A DNA stretch of 42,701 nt from Oscillospiraceae bacterium (GTDB taxonomy: Bacteria > Bacillota > Clostridia > Oscillospirales > Oscillospiraceae). Below are positions 14,450 to 21,189 of the stretch, in pieces. Made by a program: the position numbers and the translations under genes. Below the pieces are notes generated by a model. It had not been told where the DNA came from, did no database searches, and saw only the letters and a program-made list of their open reading frames with translations. Where the stretch lies: positions 1 through 42,701 of the forward strand of contig JAFZQE010000063.1 in NCBI GenBank assembly GCA_017552325.1. The letters are read 5' to 3'. Within the stretch, counting starts at the first letter, position 1. Every line of letters begins with the position of its first letter.

Positions 14450-16081
14450 ATGAGCGCTTCTACACAAAGAAAGAACCGTCTGGCCGAGATCGAGGCCGGC
14501 ACGTACAAAAAGCAGGCTTCGATGAAGAAGCTGGACGAGAAGAAGGCGAAGGAAAGACGCACGATCATCATCTGCTCCGCCGTCGTCGTCGTGCTCGTTC
14601 TCGCCGCCATTCTGCTGAACCTGATCCCGGCTCTGAAGAACAGGGCGGAGCTTCGCCGCTATACCGACGGCGTGGCCGTCACGATCGGCGACAGCAGCTA
14701 CAGCCCGGCGGAGGTCAGCTATCTCTACGCCTCGCAGTACAGCAGCTTTGCCGGTTCCTACGGCTATTTCTACGGCCTGGATTCTTCCCAGCCCGCCAGC
14801 GGGCTCGGCTCCATGGCCTATACCGGCCCGACGCTTGAGGGCAAGAACATCGTCTCCTGGCGCGATTATTTCCTGGACGCGACCTACAGCCAGCTGGTCC
14901 AGATCCAGACCCTGCTGCGCTACGCCAATGAGAACAACATCACGCTCGACGACGAGGAGAAAGCCTCCATCGAGAGCGAGATCGAGAACTACGAGGCCTA
15001 TGCGGCCATGTACGGCTTCTCCGACGCGGACAAGTTCATGTCGGAATACTTCGGCAAGGGCTTCACGCGGGAGGCTCTCCGCCGCCTGAACACCGAGAGC
15101 GCGCTGGCCAGCAAGGCCTATACCGCCTATCAGGAGAGCCTGAGCTTCACGCCGGAGGAGCTGGCGGAGAAGTACGCCTCCCTCAACGGCGACTATGACA
15201 CCTTCAGCTACGCCTTCTACACCGTGGAAGCCAAGGAGACCGAGGACGAGGCAGAGGCCGAGCTCGCCAAAAGAGAGGCGGAGCACGAGGCCGAGGCGAT
15301 CATCACCTCCTACAAGGACGGCGGCGACGTCGAGGATCTCTACGAGCGCTTCAGCGGCTATATCGAAGAGGAGCTCGGCGACGGAGCGACCCGCAGCGAC
15401 GACGATTACGGCATGTACCTCGACGGCCTGTACGTCGACTGGCTGAAGGACGAGGCCCGTCAGCCCGGCGACATCGAGAAGTTCACCGGCGAGGACAACA
15501 GCTGCACGGTCGTGCTGTTCCTGGACCGCAAGGGCGCCGATTATCCCACCGTCAACGTCCGCCACATCCTGATCAAGGCCGAGCAGGCGGAAGACGGCAC
15601 CTGGACCGATGAAGCCCTGGCGGAGGCGAAGGCCGAGGCCGAGCGCATCCTGGCCGAGTTCAAGGCCGGGGATCAGACCGAGGAGAGCTTTGCCGCACTG
15701 GCCGCGAAGTATTCCCAGGATCCCGGCTCCGTCGACAACGGCGGCCTGTATGAGAACGTCTACAAGGGCCAGATGGTCTCCGAGTTTGAGGACTTCTGCT
15801 ATGCCGAGGGCCGCAAGGCCGGCGACACGGACGTCGTCTACGGCACGAACGGCGGCTATGCCGGCTACCATGTGATGTTCTACGTCGGCGAGGGCCGTCT
15901 CTACAGCGAAGTCCTGGCGGAGGACCTCCTGACCGACGAGGCGCTGGAGAGCTTCCTGTACGACACGGATCTGACCGCCGTCCCCGGCGCCGAGGAAGCG
16001 CTGGTCGATCCGGTCACCGAGCCTGTCGCCGTCGAGACCGCGGCCGAGCCCGAAGAAGCGGAAAAGACGCCCGAGGAATAA
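14450..16081 (+). CDS. Membrane-anchored parvulin-type peptidyl-prolyl isomerase (PrsA/SurA-like foldase)
   Basis: Extracytoplasmic foldase (543 aa) that would help secreted proteins fold. A charged cytoplasmic N-terminus of ~40 residues is followed by one membrane segment ([20 protein letters not shown], ~42-61), so it is held as a type II protein, unlike lipid-anchored PrsA. A long Tyr/Glu-rich helical chaperone part follows, then the PpiC domain (~367-478) with [39 protein letters not shown] and GYHVMFYV. The tail is Pro/Glu-rich. GGAAAAAGG lies nine bases before ATG 14450; an ATG at 14441 abuts that site. Ends at its own terminator. Confidence 0.9.
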   Translation: MSASTQRKNRLAEIEAGTYKKQASMKKLDEKKAKERRTIIICSAVVVVLVLAAILLNLIPALKNRAELRRYTDGVAVTIGDSSYSPAEVSYLYASQYSSFAGSYGYFYGLDSSQPASGLGSMAYTGPTLEGKNIVSWRDYFLDATYSQLVQIQTLLRYANENNITLDDEEKASIESEIENYEAYAAMYGFSDADKFMSEYFGKGFTREALRRLNTESALASKAYTAYQESLSFTPEELAEKYASLNGDYDTFSYAFYTVEAKETEDEAEAELAKREAEHEAEAIITSYKDGGDVEDLYERFSGYIEEELGDGATRSDDDYGMYLDGLYVDWLKDEARQPGDIEKFTGEDNSCTVVLFLDRKGADYPTVNVRHILIKAEQAEDGTWTDEALAEAKAEAERILAEFKAGDQTEESFAALAAKYSQDPGSVDNGGLYENVYKGQMVSEFEDFCYAEGRKAGDTDVVYGTNGGYAGYHVMFYVGEGRLYSEVLAEDLLTDEALESFLYDTDLTAVPGAEEALVDPVTEPVAVETAAEPEEAEKTPEE

Positions 16082-16099
16082 GCGCAAAGCGGATAAGAG

Positions 16100-16130
16100 A
16101 CAAGCTCCGTGTTTTCACGGAGCTTGTTTT
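16100..16130 (+). terminator. Terminator of the foldase gene
   Basis: ACAAGCTCCGTG / CACGGAGCTTGT arms (16100-16111, 16116-16127) with TTTT loop and T-tail. Confidence 0.92.
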
Positions 16131-16162
16131 GCGGAAAGACCCTCTTTTTTTCAAAAAAAGAC

Positions 16163-16191
16163 TTGCCATTACGGAAAAGCTGTGTTATTAT
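16163..16191 (+). promoter_or_regulatory. Promoter of rpmE
   Basis: TTGCCA (16163-16168), 17-bp spacer, TATTAT (16186-16191). Confidence 0.78.
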
Positions 16192-16200
16192 GCTCTCTGC

Positions 16201-16234
16201 GCCTTGTAACTATGCCGTCCGGCACAATCAAGGC
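16201..16234 (+). promoter_or_regulatory. Structured rpmE leader, possible L31 autoregulatory RNA
   Basis: Nested inverted repeats in the 5' UTR: GCCTTG (16201-16206) pairs with CAAGGC (16229-16234), enclosing GCC-GTCC-GGC (16214-16223). L31 leader RNAs are known in several phyla; membership here is untested. Confidence 0.45.
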
Positions 16235-16259
16235 AGCCTTAGATGAGGAGTTTGTACCA

Positions 16260-16460
16260 ATGAAGGCAGGAATCCATCCCAACTACAAGCCGACCACCAT
16301 CCGCTGCGCCTGCGGCGCCGTGATCGAGACCGGCTCCACCAAGCAGAACATCACCGTTGAGATCTGCTCCAAGTGCCACCCCTTCTACACCGGCAAGCAG
16401 AAGCTGGTCGACACCAGCGGCCGCGTTGACAAGTTCAACAAGAAGTACGGCATCAAGTAA
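16260..16460 (+). CDS. rpmE: Ribosomal protein L31 (bL31), zinc-binding form
   Basis: Large-subunit ribosomal protein (66 aa, the normal length). [12 protein letters not shown] and [21 protein letters not shown] are family hallmarks. Cys16, Cys18, Cys36 and Cys39 form the zinc site, so this is the C+ form, usually replaced by a C- paralogue under zinc starvation. The ATG at 16260 has GAGGAG nine bases upstream; the upstream in-frame start at 16182 lies in the promoter and is rejected. Confidence 0.97.
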   Translation: MKAGIHPNYKPTTIRCACGAVIETGSTKQNITVEICSKCHPFYTGKQKLVDTSGRVDKFNKKYGIK

Positions 16461-16484
16461 CAGATTCGTATATAGACGGAACGT

Positions 16485-16524
16485 CGAGACCGCGGAGCAG
16501 CATCGCTCCGCGGTCTCGGCTTTT
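16485..16524 (+). terminator. Terminator of rpmE
   Basis: Perfect 14-bp arms CGAGACCGCGGAGC (16485-16498) and inverse (16505-16518), then GCTTTT. Confidence 0.92.
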
Positions 16525-16529
16525 ACTAT

Positions 16530-16690
16530 GGAAAACCCGGCGAGATGCCCCTTCGGCGCTCTGCGGGCGCTTTCCGCCGCAGCTTTGTCTCGAAATCTCG
16601 AAATACACAAAGTATTCCTTCGATTTTTCGACTTCCCTGCGACGAAAAGCCCCTCGCAGATCGCTCTTGCGACATCTCACCGGGCTTTCC
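16530..16690. repeat. 161-bp MITE-like element with terminal inverted repeats
   Basis: Ends GGAAAACCCGGCGAGATG (16530-16547) and the inverse of GGAAAGCCCGGTGAGATG (16673-16690) match at 16 of 18 positions. Inside lie a GCGG...CCGC hairpin and a long imperfect stem around GTCTCGAAATCTCGAAATAC / GTATTCCTTCGATTTTTCGAC. The whole can fold into one large cruciform or RNA hairpin. It has no ORF of its own and stops directly at the Shine-Dalgarno of the GNAT gene. It could be a miniature transposable element or a structured leader. Confidence 0.65.
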
Positions 16691-16703
16691 GGAGGAGAGA
16701 GAC

Positions 16704-17240
16704 ATGCTTATCGAAACAGAACGGCTGCTGCTGCGGCCGTATGAAGAGGGCGATTACGCGGACTACCGCGCTTATTTTGACGATCCCGAGCTGTGGCGCA
16801 TGCTCGGCTACCGGCCCTTCCGGGGCGAGGAGGACTTTCGCGGCGATTTCGGCTGGCGGCTGGGGAATCCGCGGGTCTCGGCGCTGGCGCTGAAAGAGAC
16901 GGGCCGCGTCGTCGGGCATCTCTGCGTCGGCGAATTGGATCCGGCCACGCTCGCGCGCGAGGAGCTGCGCGGGAAACGCTGCCGCTCGCTGTCCTTTTCG
17001 CTGCACCGCGAGCTGCGGCGTCAGGGGCTGATGAGCGAGGCGCTGCGCGCCGCGCTGGCGGAGCTCTTTCGCTCCGGCGAGGCCGAGCTCGTCGTCAGCG
17101 GCTATTTCTCCTTCAACGCGGCCTCGGCCGCGCTGCACCGGAAGCTCGGCTTCCGGGAGCTCTTCCGCCACACGGAGGAGCGCCGCGGCGAGACGGTCGA
17201 AGTGATCGAAACCGTCCTGCGCCCCAAGGATCTGACATAA
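16704..17240 (+). CDS. GNAT N-acetyltransferase, RimJ/RimL type
   Basis: Acetyl-CoA-dependent acetyltransferase (178 aa). The start motif MLIETERLLLRPYEEGDYADY is the signature of RimJ/RimL-like GNATs; the acetyl-CoA loop is RELRRQGLMSEALRAAL, and NAASAALHRKLGFRELF is the usual C-terminal stretch. Targets in this group include ribosomal N-termini, antibiotics and small amines, and cannot be told from sequence. The start is fixed by GGAGGAGAG five bases before ATG 16704; a longer frame upstream runs through the inverted-repeat element. It has its own terminator. Confidence 0.9.
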   Translation: MLIETERLLLRPYEEGDYADYRAYFDDPELWRMLGYRPFRGEEDFRGDFGWRLGNPRVSALALKETGRVVGHLCVGELDPATLAREELRGKRCRSLSFSLHRELRRQGLMSEALRAALAELFRSGEAELVVSGYFSFNAASAALHRKLGFRELFRHTEERRGETVEVIETVLRPKDLT

Positions 17241-17277
17241 GGAAAGCCCCCGCCGTCGGCGGGGGCTTTCCTTATTT
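17241..17277. terminator. Terminator between the GNAT gene and rsmE
   Basis: Perfect 14-bp arms GGAAAGCCCCCGCC (17241-17254) and inverse (17258-17271), then TTATTTT. Confidence 0.93.
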
Positions 17278-17282
17278 TCAAC

Positions 17283-18014
17283 TTACGACAGGTTCCCTGT
17301 GGCGTACATCAGCGCGGTGACGGCCACGACCGGCGCGGTCTCGCAGCGGAGGATCCGCTCGCCCATCGAGCAGACGTGCAGCCCGGCGATTTTTGCCAGC
17401 TTCGCCTCGAACTCGGCGAAGCCGCCCTCCGGCCCGGTGATCAGCGCCGCGCTTTTGATCTCCCGGTTGGCCTCCAGCACCTGATCCAGCGGCTCGCGCT
17501 CGCCGGTCTCGTAGAGGAAGAGGGCCAGCTCCTTCTTCACCGCCGCATCCAGCGCCCCGGCGAAGTCGCCCGCCCAGAAGACGCGCGGGATGATGCCGCG
17601 GCCGGACTGCTTGGCAGCCTCCTCGGCGATGCGCTGCCAGCGCTCGATCTTCTTCTCCGGATACTCGGGCTTCGCCACGCAGCGGCTCGACTGGAAGAAG
17701 CCGATCTCCGAGGCCCCGGCCTCGACGCACTTCTGGAGGATGTAGTCGGTCCGGTCGCCCTTCGGAAGGCCGCAGAGCACCGTGACGGCCACGCTCGGCT
17801 CCGCCGGGCAGCGGCGCACCTCGATCACCTCGGCCTCGGCCTGATCCCGGTCGGAGGAGACCAGGCGGCACTTGTAGTCGTTGCCCTCCCCGTCGCAGAT
17901 CGTCAGCTCCTCGCCCGGGCGCAGACGCAGCACGCGCACGTGCTCGGCGTCGCGGCCGCGCAGCACGGCGATGCCGCCGGCAAAATTGGTGCCGGCCATG
18001 AAAAATCTGGGCAT
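17283..18014 (-). CDS. rsmE: 16S rRNA m3U1498 methyltransferase
   Basis: SPOUT-class methyltransferase (243 aa) that methylates U1498 of 16S rRNA with S-adenosylmethionine. An N-terminal PUA-like part (MPRFFM...HVRVLRLRPGEELTICDG) precedes the trefoil-knot domain with VEAGASEIGFFQSSRCV, ITGPEGGF and MGERILRCETAPVVAV, the three family signatures. GGAGGG lies before ATG 18014, and a near-consensus promoter stands at 18044-18072. In many Firmicutes it follows prmA; here it is alone. Confidence 0.97.
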   Translation of the reverse strand: MPRFFMAGTNFAGGIAVLRGRDAEHVRVLRLRPGEELTICDGEGNDYKCRLVSSDRDQAEAEVIEVRRCPAEPSVAVTVLCGLPKGDRTDYILQKCVEAGASEIGFFQSSRCVAKPEYPEKKIERWQRIAEEAAKQSGRGIIPRVFWAGDFAGALDAAVKKELALFLYETGEREPLDQVLEANREIKSAALITGPEGGFAEFEAKLAKIAGLHVCSMGERILRCETAPVVAVTALMYATGNLS

Positions 18015-18043
18015 GCGATTCCCTCCAAAGCCTTGTTTTTCCT

Positions 18044-18072
18044 ATTATCTCATACCCGGCACCGTTTTTCAA
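18044..18072 (-). promoter_or_regulatory. Promoter of rsmE
   Basis: Minus strand TTGAAA (18067-18072), 17-bp spacer, GATAAT (18044-18049). Confidence 0.78.
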
Positions 18073-18161
18073 GCCCCGGCATAGGATGTGCCGGAGCTTT
18101 TCGCGCCCGCGTCGGAGGCGCGGGACGCGGAGAGCGCCGACCATGAAAAGGAGAGATCCCC

Positions 18162-18344
18162 ATGAACCGCGATCTGCAGCGCGAGCTGCTTCATTTCGAG
18201 CCGGTCTGGCGGCGGGTGACGGCCGGCCGTCCCGTCCCGCCGCCGCCCCCGCCTCCGCCGTCTCCGCCGCCGGGCGGACCGCCGCCCCGGCCTCCCTGGC
18301 TGAAGCCGAAGAAAAAGCGCCGCTGCTGCCAGCGCTACCTGTGA
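18162..18344 (+). CDS. Proline-rich 60-residue protein of unknown function
   Basis: Small ORF with a strong ribosome-binding site (AAGGAGAG, about six bases before ATG 18162) and a strong terminator directly after the stop. The product has an N-terminal helix-like part (MNRDLQRELLHFEPVWRRV), a central run of ~30 residues that is mostly Pro and Gly, and a basic Cys-containing tail KKKRRCCQRYL. No family is recognised. The composition suggests an unstructured linker or coat-type protein. A proline run can arise from GC-rich sequence by chance, but the ordered ends and signals argue for a gene. No clear promoter was found upstream. Confidence 0.6.
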   Translation: MNRDLQRELLHFEPVWRRVTAGRPVPPPPPPPPSPPPGGPPPRPPWLKPKKKRRCCQRYL

Positions 18345-18346
18345 AA

Positions 18347-18380
18347 AAAGCCGAGCGTCCCATTTGGGACGCTCGGCTTT
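18347..18380. terminator. Bidirectional terminator between the proline-rich gene and rplT
   Basis: Perfect 15-bp arms AAAGCCGAGCGTCCC (18347-18361) and inverse (18366-18380), loop ATTT, with A/T-rich flanks on both sides. Confidence 0.93.
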
Positions 18381-18404
18381 CTAAAAACTAAAAACTAAAA
18401 ACTA
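18381..18404 (-). repeat. Heptameric TAG array directly after the rplT stop
   Basis: Minus strand TAGTTTT TAGTTTT TAGTTTT TAG, period exactly 7, starting one base after the TGA of rplT and running up to the terminator. The purest of the six arrays. Confidence 0.88.
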
Positions 18405-18405
18405 C

Positions 18406-18756
18406 TCACGCGTTCTTCGCCAGCTCGCAGAGAGCGGTGAAGGCGGCGGGGTCGTGGATGGCGGTCTCGGACAGCATCTTGCGGTTCATGTCCACGCCGG
18501 CCAGCTTCAAGCCGTGCATGAAGGTGGAGTAGTTCATGCCGTTCATCTTGCAGCCCGCGCTGATGCGGGTGATCCAGAGCTGACGGAAATCTCTCTTCTT
18601 CTGCTTGCGGCCGACATAAGCGTAGCGGCCGGACTTCATCAGCTGCTCATTGGCCATCTTATAGTGACGGGACTTGTTGCCCCAGTAGCCCTTCGCCAGA
18701 CCAAGCACCTTGCTTCTGTGCTTGCGGGTCATCATTGCGCCTTTAACTCTTGCCAT
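18406..18756 (-). CDS. rplT: Ribosomal protein L20
   Basis: Large-subunit protein bL20 (116 aa, standard length), essential for early 50S assembly. [29 protein letters not shown] is the classical N-terminus, followed by RRDFRQLW-type sequence ([16 protein letters not shown]). Last gene of infC-rpmI-rplT. L20 often represses this operon by binding the leader; the hairpin-rich leader at 19615-19771 makes that plausible here. Confidence 0.98.
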   Translation of the reverse strand: MARVKGAMMTRKHRSKVLGLAKGYWGNKSRHYKMANEQLMKSGRYAYVGRKQKKRDFRQLWITRISAGCKMNGMNYSTFMHGLKLAGVDMNRKMLSETAIHDPAAFTALCELAKNA

Positions 18757-18786
18757 TGCTTTATCCTCCTATACTCAGCTCAGCCC

Positions 18787-18984
18787 TTATTTGTAAGGGA
18801 TCATTTTCTTGATCGCGGCCACGTTGGTCTTGTCGGCATAGGTCTCGGAACGCAGACGACGGCAGCGCTTGGTGTCCTTCTTGGTGAGGATATGGCTCTT
18901 GTACGCGTGGGCGCGTTTTACCTTACCGGTCTTGGTGAGACTGAATCTCTTTTTTGCACCGCTGTGGGTTTTCAGTTTGGGCAT
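18787..18984 (-). CDS. rpmI: Ribosomal protein L35
   Basis: Large-subunit protein bL35 (65 aa). [20 protein letters not shown] is the family signature and the length is standard. It lies 30 bp upstream of rplT and 45 bp after infC in the conserved operon. Confidence 0.98.
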   Translation of the reverse strand: MPKLKTHSGAKKRFSLTKTGKVKRAHAYKSHILTKKDTKRCRRLRSETYADKTNVAAIKKMIPYK

Positions 18985-19029
18985 GACGTTTTCTCCTTCC
19001 TAACTGTCACAGGATAACCTGTTATTTCC

Positions 19030-19614
19030 TTAGTTGTTGTTTTCCTCGGCCTGGGGAACAGGCTTCGGCGCTTTGGGCTTCGCCGGCTTTTTCGGCGGGG
19101 TGACGGGCTTCGGCGAGAGGAAGATGGACATGTTGCGTCCCTCCAGCTTCGGCGCCTTGTCGAGATTGGCGATCTCGGCGCACTTCTCCGCAAAATCGCG
19201 CAGCAGATCCTCGCCGATGTCGGTGTGAGCCATCTCTCTGCCGCGGAAACGCACGGACACCTTCACACGGTCGCCGTCGCCCAGGAACTTCTGGGCGTTC
19301 TTGAGCTTCGTATTGAAGTCGTTCGTGTCGATGCCGGGAGACATGCGGATCTCCTTGACCTCGATGATACGCTGGTTCTTCTTGGCTTCCTTTTCCTTTT
19401 TGGTCTGCTCGAAGCGGTACTTGCCGTAGTCCATCACGCGGCAGACGGGCGGATTGGAGCCCGGCGCGATCTTGACCAGGTCGAGGTCGTGCTCGATGGC
19501 GATCTTGAGCGCTTCCTCGGCGGACATGATGCCGAGCTGCTCGCCCTCGCTGCCGATCAGGCGCACTTCCTTATCGGTGATCTCTTCGTTGATCTGATGA
19601 GCCAAGTTTGCGAT
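19030..19614 (-). CDS. infC: Translation initiation factor IF-3, apparent AUC start codon
   Basis: Initiation factor that prevents early 50S joining and checks start codons. The N domain has QINEEITDKEVRLIGSEGEQLGIMS, the linker FEQTKKEKEAKKNQ, and the C domain VRFRGREMAHTDIGEDLL. A Pro/Lys-rich tail (PKPVTPPKKPAKPKAPKP) extends the usual C-terminus. There is no ATG or GTG near the N-terminus. GGAGGTG (19622-19628) stands seven bases before an in-frame ATC (19614), giving I-A-N-L-A-H-Q-I-N-E-E; the TTG at 19605 is 16 bases away. E. coli infC uses AUU for autoregulation, so a rare AUC start is likely. If TTG is used the protein is 191 aa. Confidence 0.95.
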   Translation of the reverse strand: MANLAHQINEEITDKEVRLIGSEGEQLGIMSAEEALKIAIEHDLDLVKIAPGSNPPVCRVMDYGKYRFEQTKKEKEAKKNQRIIEVKEIRMSPGIDTNDFNTKLKNAQKFLGDGDRVKVSVRFRGREMAHTDIGEDLLRDFAEKCAEIANLDKAPKLEGRNMSIFLSPKPVTPPKKPAKPKAPKPVPQAEENNN

Positions 19615-19771
19615 TTTGAAACACCTCCGTGAATGAAAAAGCGCGGATGCACAGCATCCGCGCGTAAAAACACCGTGATCCCACCTCTGGTGGGCAATGC
19701 TTTTATTGACCGCAGCTGGCCAGATGCCGCCGGGTGAGGACGGGGATGCCGTACCTTCTTTGTTTTAAGCG
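19615..19771 (-). promoter_or_regulatory. infC leader with attenuator (L20/IF-3 operon autoregulatory region)
   Basis: About 155 nt of transcribed leader. It holds a CCCACC-AGA-GGTGGG hairpin (19680-19694) followed by a short T-tract, and then a full terminator (19636-19663) just before the infC Shine-Dalgarno. Leaders with this layout are controlled by L20 or by another attenuation signal in Firmicutes. Confidence 0.65.
19636..19663 (-). terminator. Leader terminator (attenuator) in front of infC
   Basis: Minus strand GCGCGGATGC-TGT-GCATCCGCGC followed by TTTTT, ending eight bases before the infC Shine-Dalgarno. Confidence 0.85.
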
Positions 19772-19776
19772 CAGTT

Positions 19777-19805
19777 AATATAACAGACAGATTGTCTCTT
19801 GTCAA
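19777..19805 (-). promoter_or_regulatory. Promoter of the infC-rpmI-rplT operon
   Basis: Minus strand TTGACA (19800-19805), 17-bp spacer, TATATT (19777-19782). Near consensus, as expected for ribosomal genes. Confidence 0.88.
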
Positions 19806-19833
19806 GTGCCTTTTTCAAGATATGCGGGGAAAA

Positions 19834-19864
19834 TAGATTTTAGTTCTTAGTTTTTAGTTTTTAG
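19834..19864 (+). repeat. Heptameric TAG array, plus-strand partner of the array at 19912-19943
   Basis: TAG at 19834, 19841, 19848, 19855 and 19862, five units in perfect 7-bp register. It is not at a gene end on its own strand; it mirrors the array of the membrane protein gene across a hairpin. Confidence 0.85.
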
Positions 19865-19877
19865 TAAAGACGGACCA

Positions 19878-19903
19878 GCCGCCCGGGGGATATCCCGGGC
19901 GGC
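19878..19903 (-). terminator. GC hairpin downstream of the small membrane protein gene
   Basis: GCCGCCCGGG (19878-19887) pairs with CCCGGGCGGC (19894-19903). On the minus strand it is followed by TGGTCCGTCTTT rather than a clean T-tract. It sits between the two opposing TAG arrays. Confidence 0.6.
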
Positions 19904-19911
19904 CGTTTCTC

Positions 19912-19943
19912 CTAAAAACTAAAAACTACAAACTAAAAACTCA
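19912..19943 (-). repeat. Heptameric TAG array at the 3' end of the small membrane protein gene
   Basis: Minus strand, the stop TGA followed by TAG every 7 bp (complement CTA at 19933, 19926, 19919 and 19912), ending in TAGGAG as after the response regulator. Confidence 0.87.
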
Positions 19944-20432
19944 GTAGTTCTCGTTCGGCGCTCCTTCGGATCCGGTTTTCGTTTTCCCGAGATCCAGCAG
20001 AAACTGCATGCCCTGCTCTCTGTTTTTTCGCAGCAGGACGTGTCCTGCTGCCTGAAAGAGAAGATACAATACGATAAATATAAGAAGAATCAGCAGCACT
20101 CTGAAAAGAGCGTCCATCGGGCCGCCCCTCGCGGAAAACGCCGCGAGTGCGAGGATAAGCAGCACAGGCAGCGCAATCGCAGGCTCAAAGGGGAAAAGCC
20201 CAAAGCCGCCGAAGAGTTTTGTCTTCCCGTCTTTCGTTCCCCAAAGATATCCGCTGAAGCGCAGGGTCCAGACTTCCCGGCGGAAAAACAGGATCAGCAG
20301 ATCGCCGAACAACCAGTACAAAACGGTGCTTGATGCTTTCGTAGCGTAATCCAGGTTCCTCGGCCGGGCCGAACTGCGCAGAGCGTCCTTGATCTCATCG
20401 ACCGGCCGGTCATATGTCATCCGTACAAACAT
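19941..20432 (-). CDS. Small membrane protein of unknown function
   Basis: Protein of 163 aa. An N-terminal soluble part (~1-35) is followed by an amphipathic or membrane stretch (STVLYWLFGDLLILFF, ~35-50), then two strong membrane segments (AIALPVLLILALAAF ~85-100 and FRVLLILLIFIVLYLLFQAAG ~108-130) and a short basic tail. No known family recognised. GAGGAGG lies nine bases before ATG 20432, and that ribosome-binding site grows directly out of the TAG array that ends deoC. The C-terminus EGAPNENY nearly equals that of DeoC (EGAPQENY), so the last residues probably come from the dispersed repeat. Likely cotranscribed with deoC. Confidence 0.6.
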   Translation of the reverse strand: MFVRMTYDRPVDEIKDALRSSARPRNLDYATKASSTVLYWLFGDLLILFFRREVWTLRFSGYLWGTKDGKTKLFGGFGLFPFEPAIALPVLLILALAAFSARGGPMDALFRVLLILLIFIVLYLLFQAAGHVLLRKNREQGMQFLLDLGKTKTGSEGAPNENY

Positions 20433-20446
20433 TCCGGGCCCCTCCT

Positions 20447-20478
20447 CTAAGCACTACGCACTATGCACTAAGCACTCA
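20447..20478 (-). repeat. Heptameric TAG array at the 3' end of deoC
   Basis: Minus strand TGAGTGC TTAGTGC ATAGTGC GTAGTGC TTAG, with complement CTA at 20468, 20461, 20454 and 20447. It begins with the deoC stop and merges into the Shine-Dalgarno AGAGGAGG of the next gene. Confidence 0.88.
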
Positions 20479-21159
20479 GTAATTCTCCTGCGGGGCGCCT
20501 TCGGCGTTCTCCAGCTCCATGGCGAGCTTGACGATGCGGCTGGTGCCAAGACGGTCGGCGCCGAGAGCGATCATGTCCTCCGCGTCCTGCAGGGAGGAGA
20601 TGCCGCCGGCGGCCTTGACCTTGACCTCCGGCGCGACGTTGGCGCGCAGCAGGGCCACGTCCTCGCGGGTGGCGCCGCCCTTCGAGAAGCCGGTGGAGGT
20701 CTTGATGTACTCGCAGCCGCAGGCCGAGACGATATGGCAGAGGCGGATCTTTTCCTCCTCGGTCAGCAGGCAGGTCTCGATGATGACCTTCAGCAGGGTC
20801 CCGGGCACGGCCTCGCGCACGGCGCGGATGTCGCGCTCGACGTCGTTCCAGCAGCCGTCCTTGACCATGGAGAGGTTGATGACCATGTCGACCTCGTCCG
20901 CGCCGTTCTTCACGGCGTCGGCGGCCTCGAAGGCCTTGGCGGCGGAGGTCATGTAGCCGTTGGGGAAGCCGATGACCGTGCAGATTTTCAGCGCGTCGCC
21001 GACGTAGCGCTTCGCGCCGGCCACGTGGCAGGGCGGGATGCAGACGCTGGCGCAGTGATATTTGATGCCCTGGTCGCAGAGGCGGCGGATCTCTTCGCTC
21101 GTGCAGTCCACGCGCAGCAGGGTGTGGTCGCATTTTTCAAGAATTTCTCTGATTTCCAT
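20476..21159 (-). CDS. deoC: Deoxyribose-phosphate aldolase
   Basis: Class I aldolase (227 aa) that splits 2-deoxyribose 5-phosphate into glyceraldehyde 3-phosphate and acetaldehyde, the final step of deoxynucleoside catabolism. The Schiff-base Lys is in YIKTSTGF and the second Lys in VKVKAAGGI; the N-terminal DHTLL and VIGFPNGYM are also diagnostic. ATG 21159 is chosen for AAAGGAG nine bases before it; longer frames cross the promoter. The product fits the deoD/udk/tdk salvage block 7 kb away. The C-terminus EGAPQENY and stop lie in a repeat-derived sequence. Confidence 0.96.
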   Translation of the reverse strand: MEIREILEKCDHTLLRVDCTSEEIRRLCDQGIKYHCASVCIPPCHVAGAKRYVGDALKICTVIGFPNGYMTSAAKAFEAADAVKNGADEVDMVINLSMVKDGCWNDVERDIRAVREAVPGTLLKVIIETCLLTEEEKIRLCHIVSACGCEYIKTSTGFSKGGATREDVALLRANVAPEVKVKAAGGISSLQDAEDMIALGADRLGTSRIVKLAMELENAEGAPQENY

Positions 21160-21189
21160 GAGAACGGCTCCTTTACTCAGTATGGGCTC

